From NCBI GenBank assembly GCA_900554375.1, contig USHK01000082.1, forward strand, positions 1-5,948: a stretch of 5,948 bases of DNA, read 5' to 3'. This DNA comes from an uncultured Sutterella sp. GTDB lineage: Bacteria > Pseudomonadota > Gammaproteobacteria > Burkholderiales > Burkholderiaceae_F. Of this stretch, positions 5,920 to 5,948 are shown one piece after another (the first letter of the stretch is position 1; every line of letters starts with the position of its first letter). A program made the position numbers and the translations under genes. The notes below the pieces were generated by a model. It did no database searches and was not told the origin of the DNA. It saw nothing but the letters and a program-made list of their open reading frames with translations.

Positions 5920-5948
5920 CTGTCTCTTATACACATCTGACGCTGCCG
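5920..5948 (-). other. Untrimmed Nextera read-1-side adapter (artefact)
   Basis: Positions 5920-5938 (CTGTCTCTTATACACATCT) are the reverse complement of the 19-bp Tn5 mosaic end. Positions 5939-5948 (GACGCTGCCG) are the beginning of the reverse-complemented Nextera read-1 overhang, cut before its last bases. Genomic sequence stops at 5919. Together with the i7-side adapter at 1-49 it forms a perfect 19-bp inverted repeat that looks like transposon ends but comes from library preparation. Confidence 0.98.

Noticed and set aside
5698..5934. Minus-strand open frame of 78 codons beginning MYKRQ
   Set aside because: Its start codon and first residues are the Tn5 mosaic end of the adapter; the rest is antisense to dusB.
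31..5938. Composite transposon or genomic island bounded by inverted repeats
   Set aside because: The repeats are Nextera mosaic ends attached to primer sequence; there is no transposase and the cargo is core housekeeping genes.

Overview
The window is a 5,870-bp piece of bacterial chromosome (50-5919) with untrimmed Illumina Nextera library adapter at both ends (1-49 and 5920-5948). The genes suggest a Gram-negative proteobacterium. Protein style and gene order look most like Burkholderiales (Betaproteobacteria), and the mid-range base composition and direct murU-dusB junction hint at a gut Sutterella/Parasutterella-type organism. That placement is inference; no rRNA or other marker gene is present.

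Layout: a rho-independent hairpin (50-75) lies just after the 3' end of surA. surA (88-1446) and lptD (1451-3811) form a minus-strand outer-membrane biogenesis operon with a 4-nt gap. An 88-bp divergent promoter region (3812-3899) separates it from a tight plus-strand operon of three genes. These are amgK (3900-4907), murU (about 4918-5628) and dusB (5625 onward), the last cut off by the library end after about 98 codons. There is no gene-free stretch longer than 300 bases.

How the genes work together: LptD is the outer-membrane LPS translocon barrel, and SurA is the periplasmic chaperone that escorts such barrels, including LptD, to the BAM complex. On the other strand, AmgK phosphorylates recycled N-acetylmuramate at the anomeric position and MurU turns the product into UDP-MurNAc. 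This peptidoglycan-recycling route bypasses MurA, the fosfomycin target. DusB makes dihydrouridine in tRNA and appears to be translationally coupled to murU through an ATGA overlap. The window therefore joins two cell-envelope modules back to back, plus a tRNA-modification gene.

I found no previously undescribed system. The points most worth a second look are the adapter ends, which create fake peptides and a fake transposon-like inverted repeat; the reduced cysteine set of LptD; the loss of both parvulin histidines in the first SurA PPIase domain; the direct murU-dusB junction; and the non-ATG start of murU.
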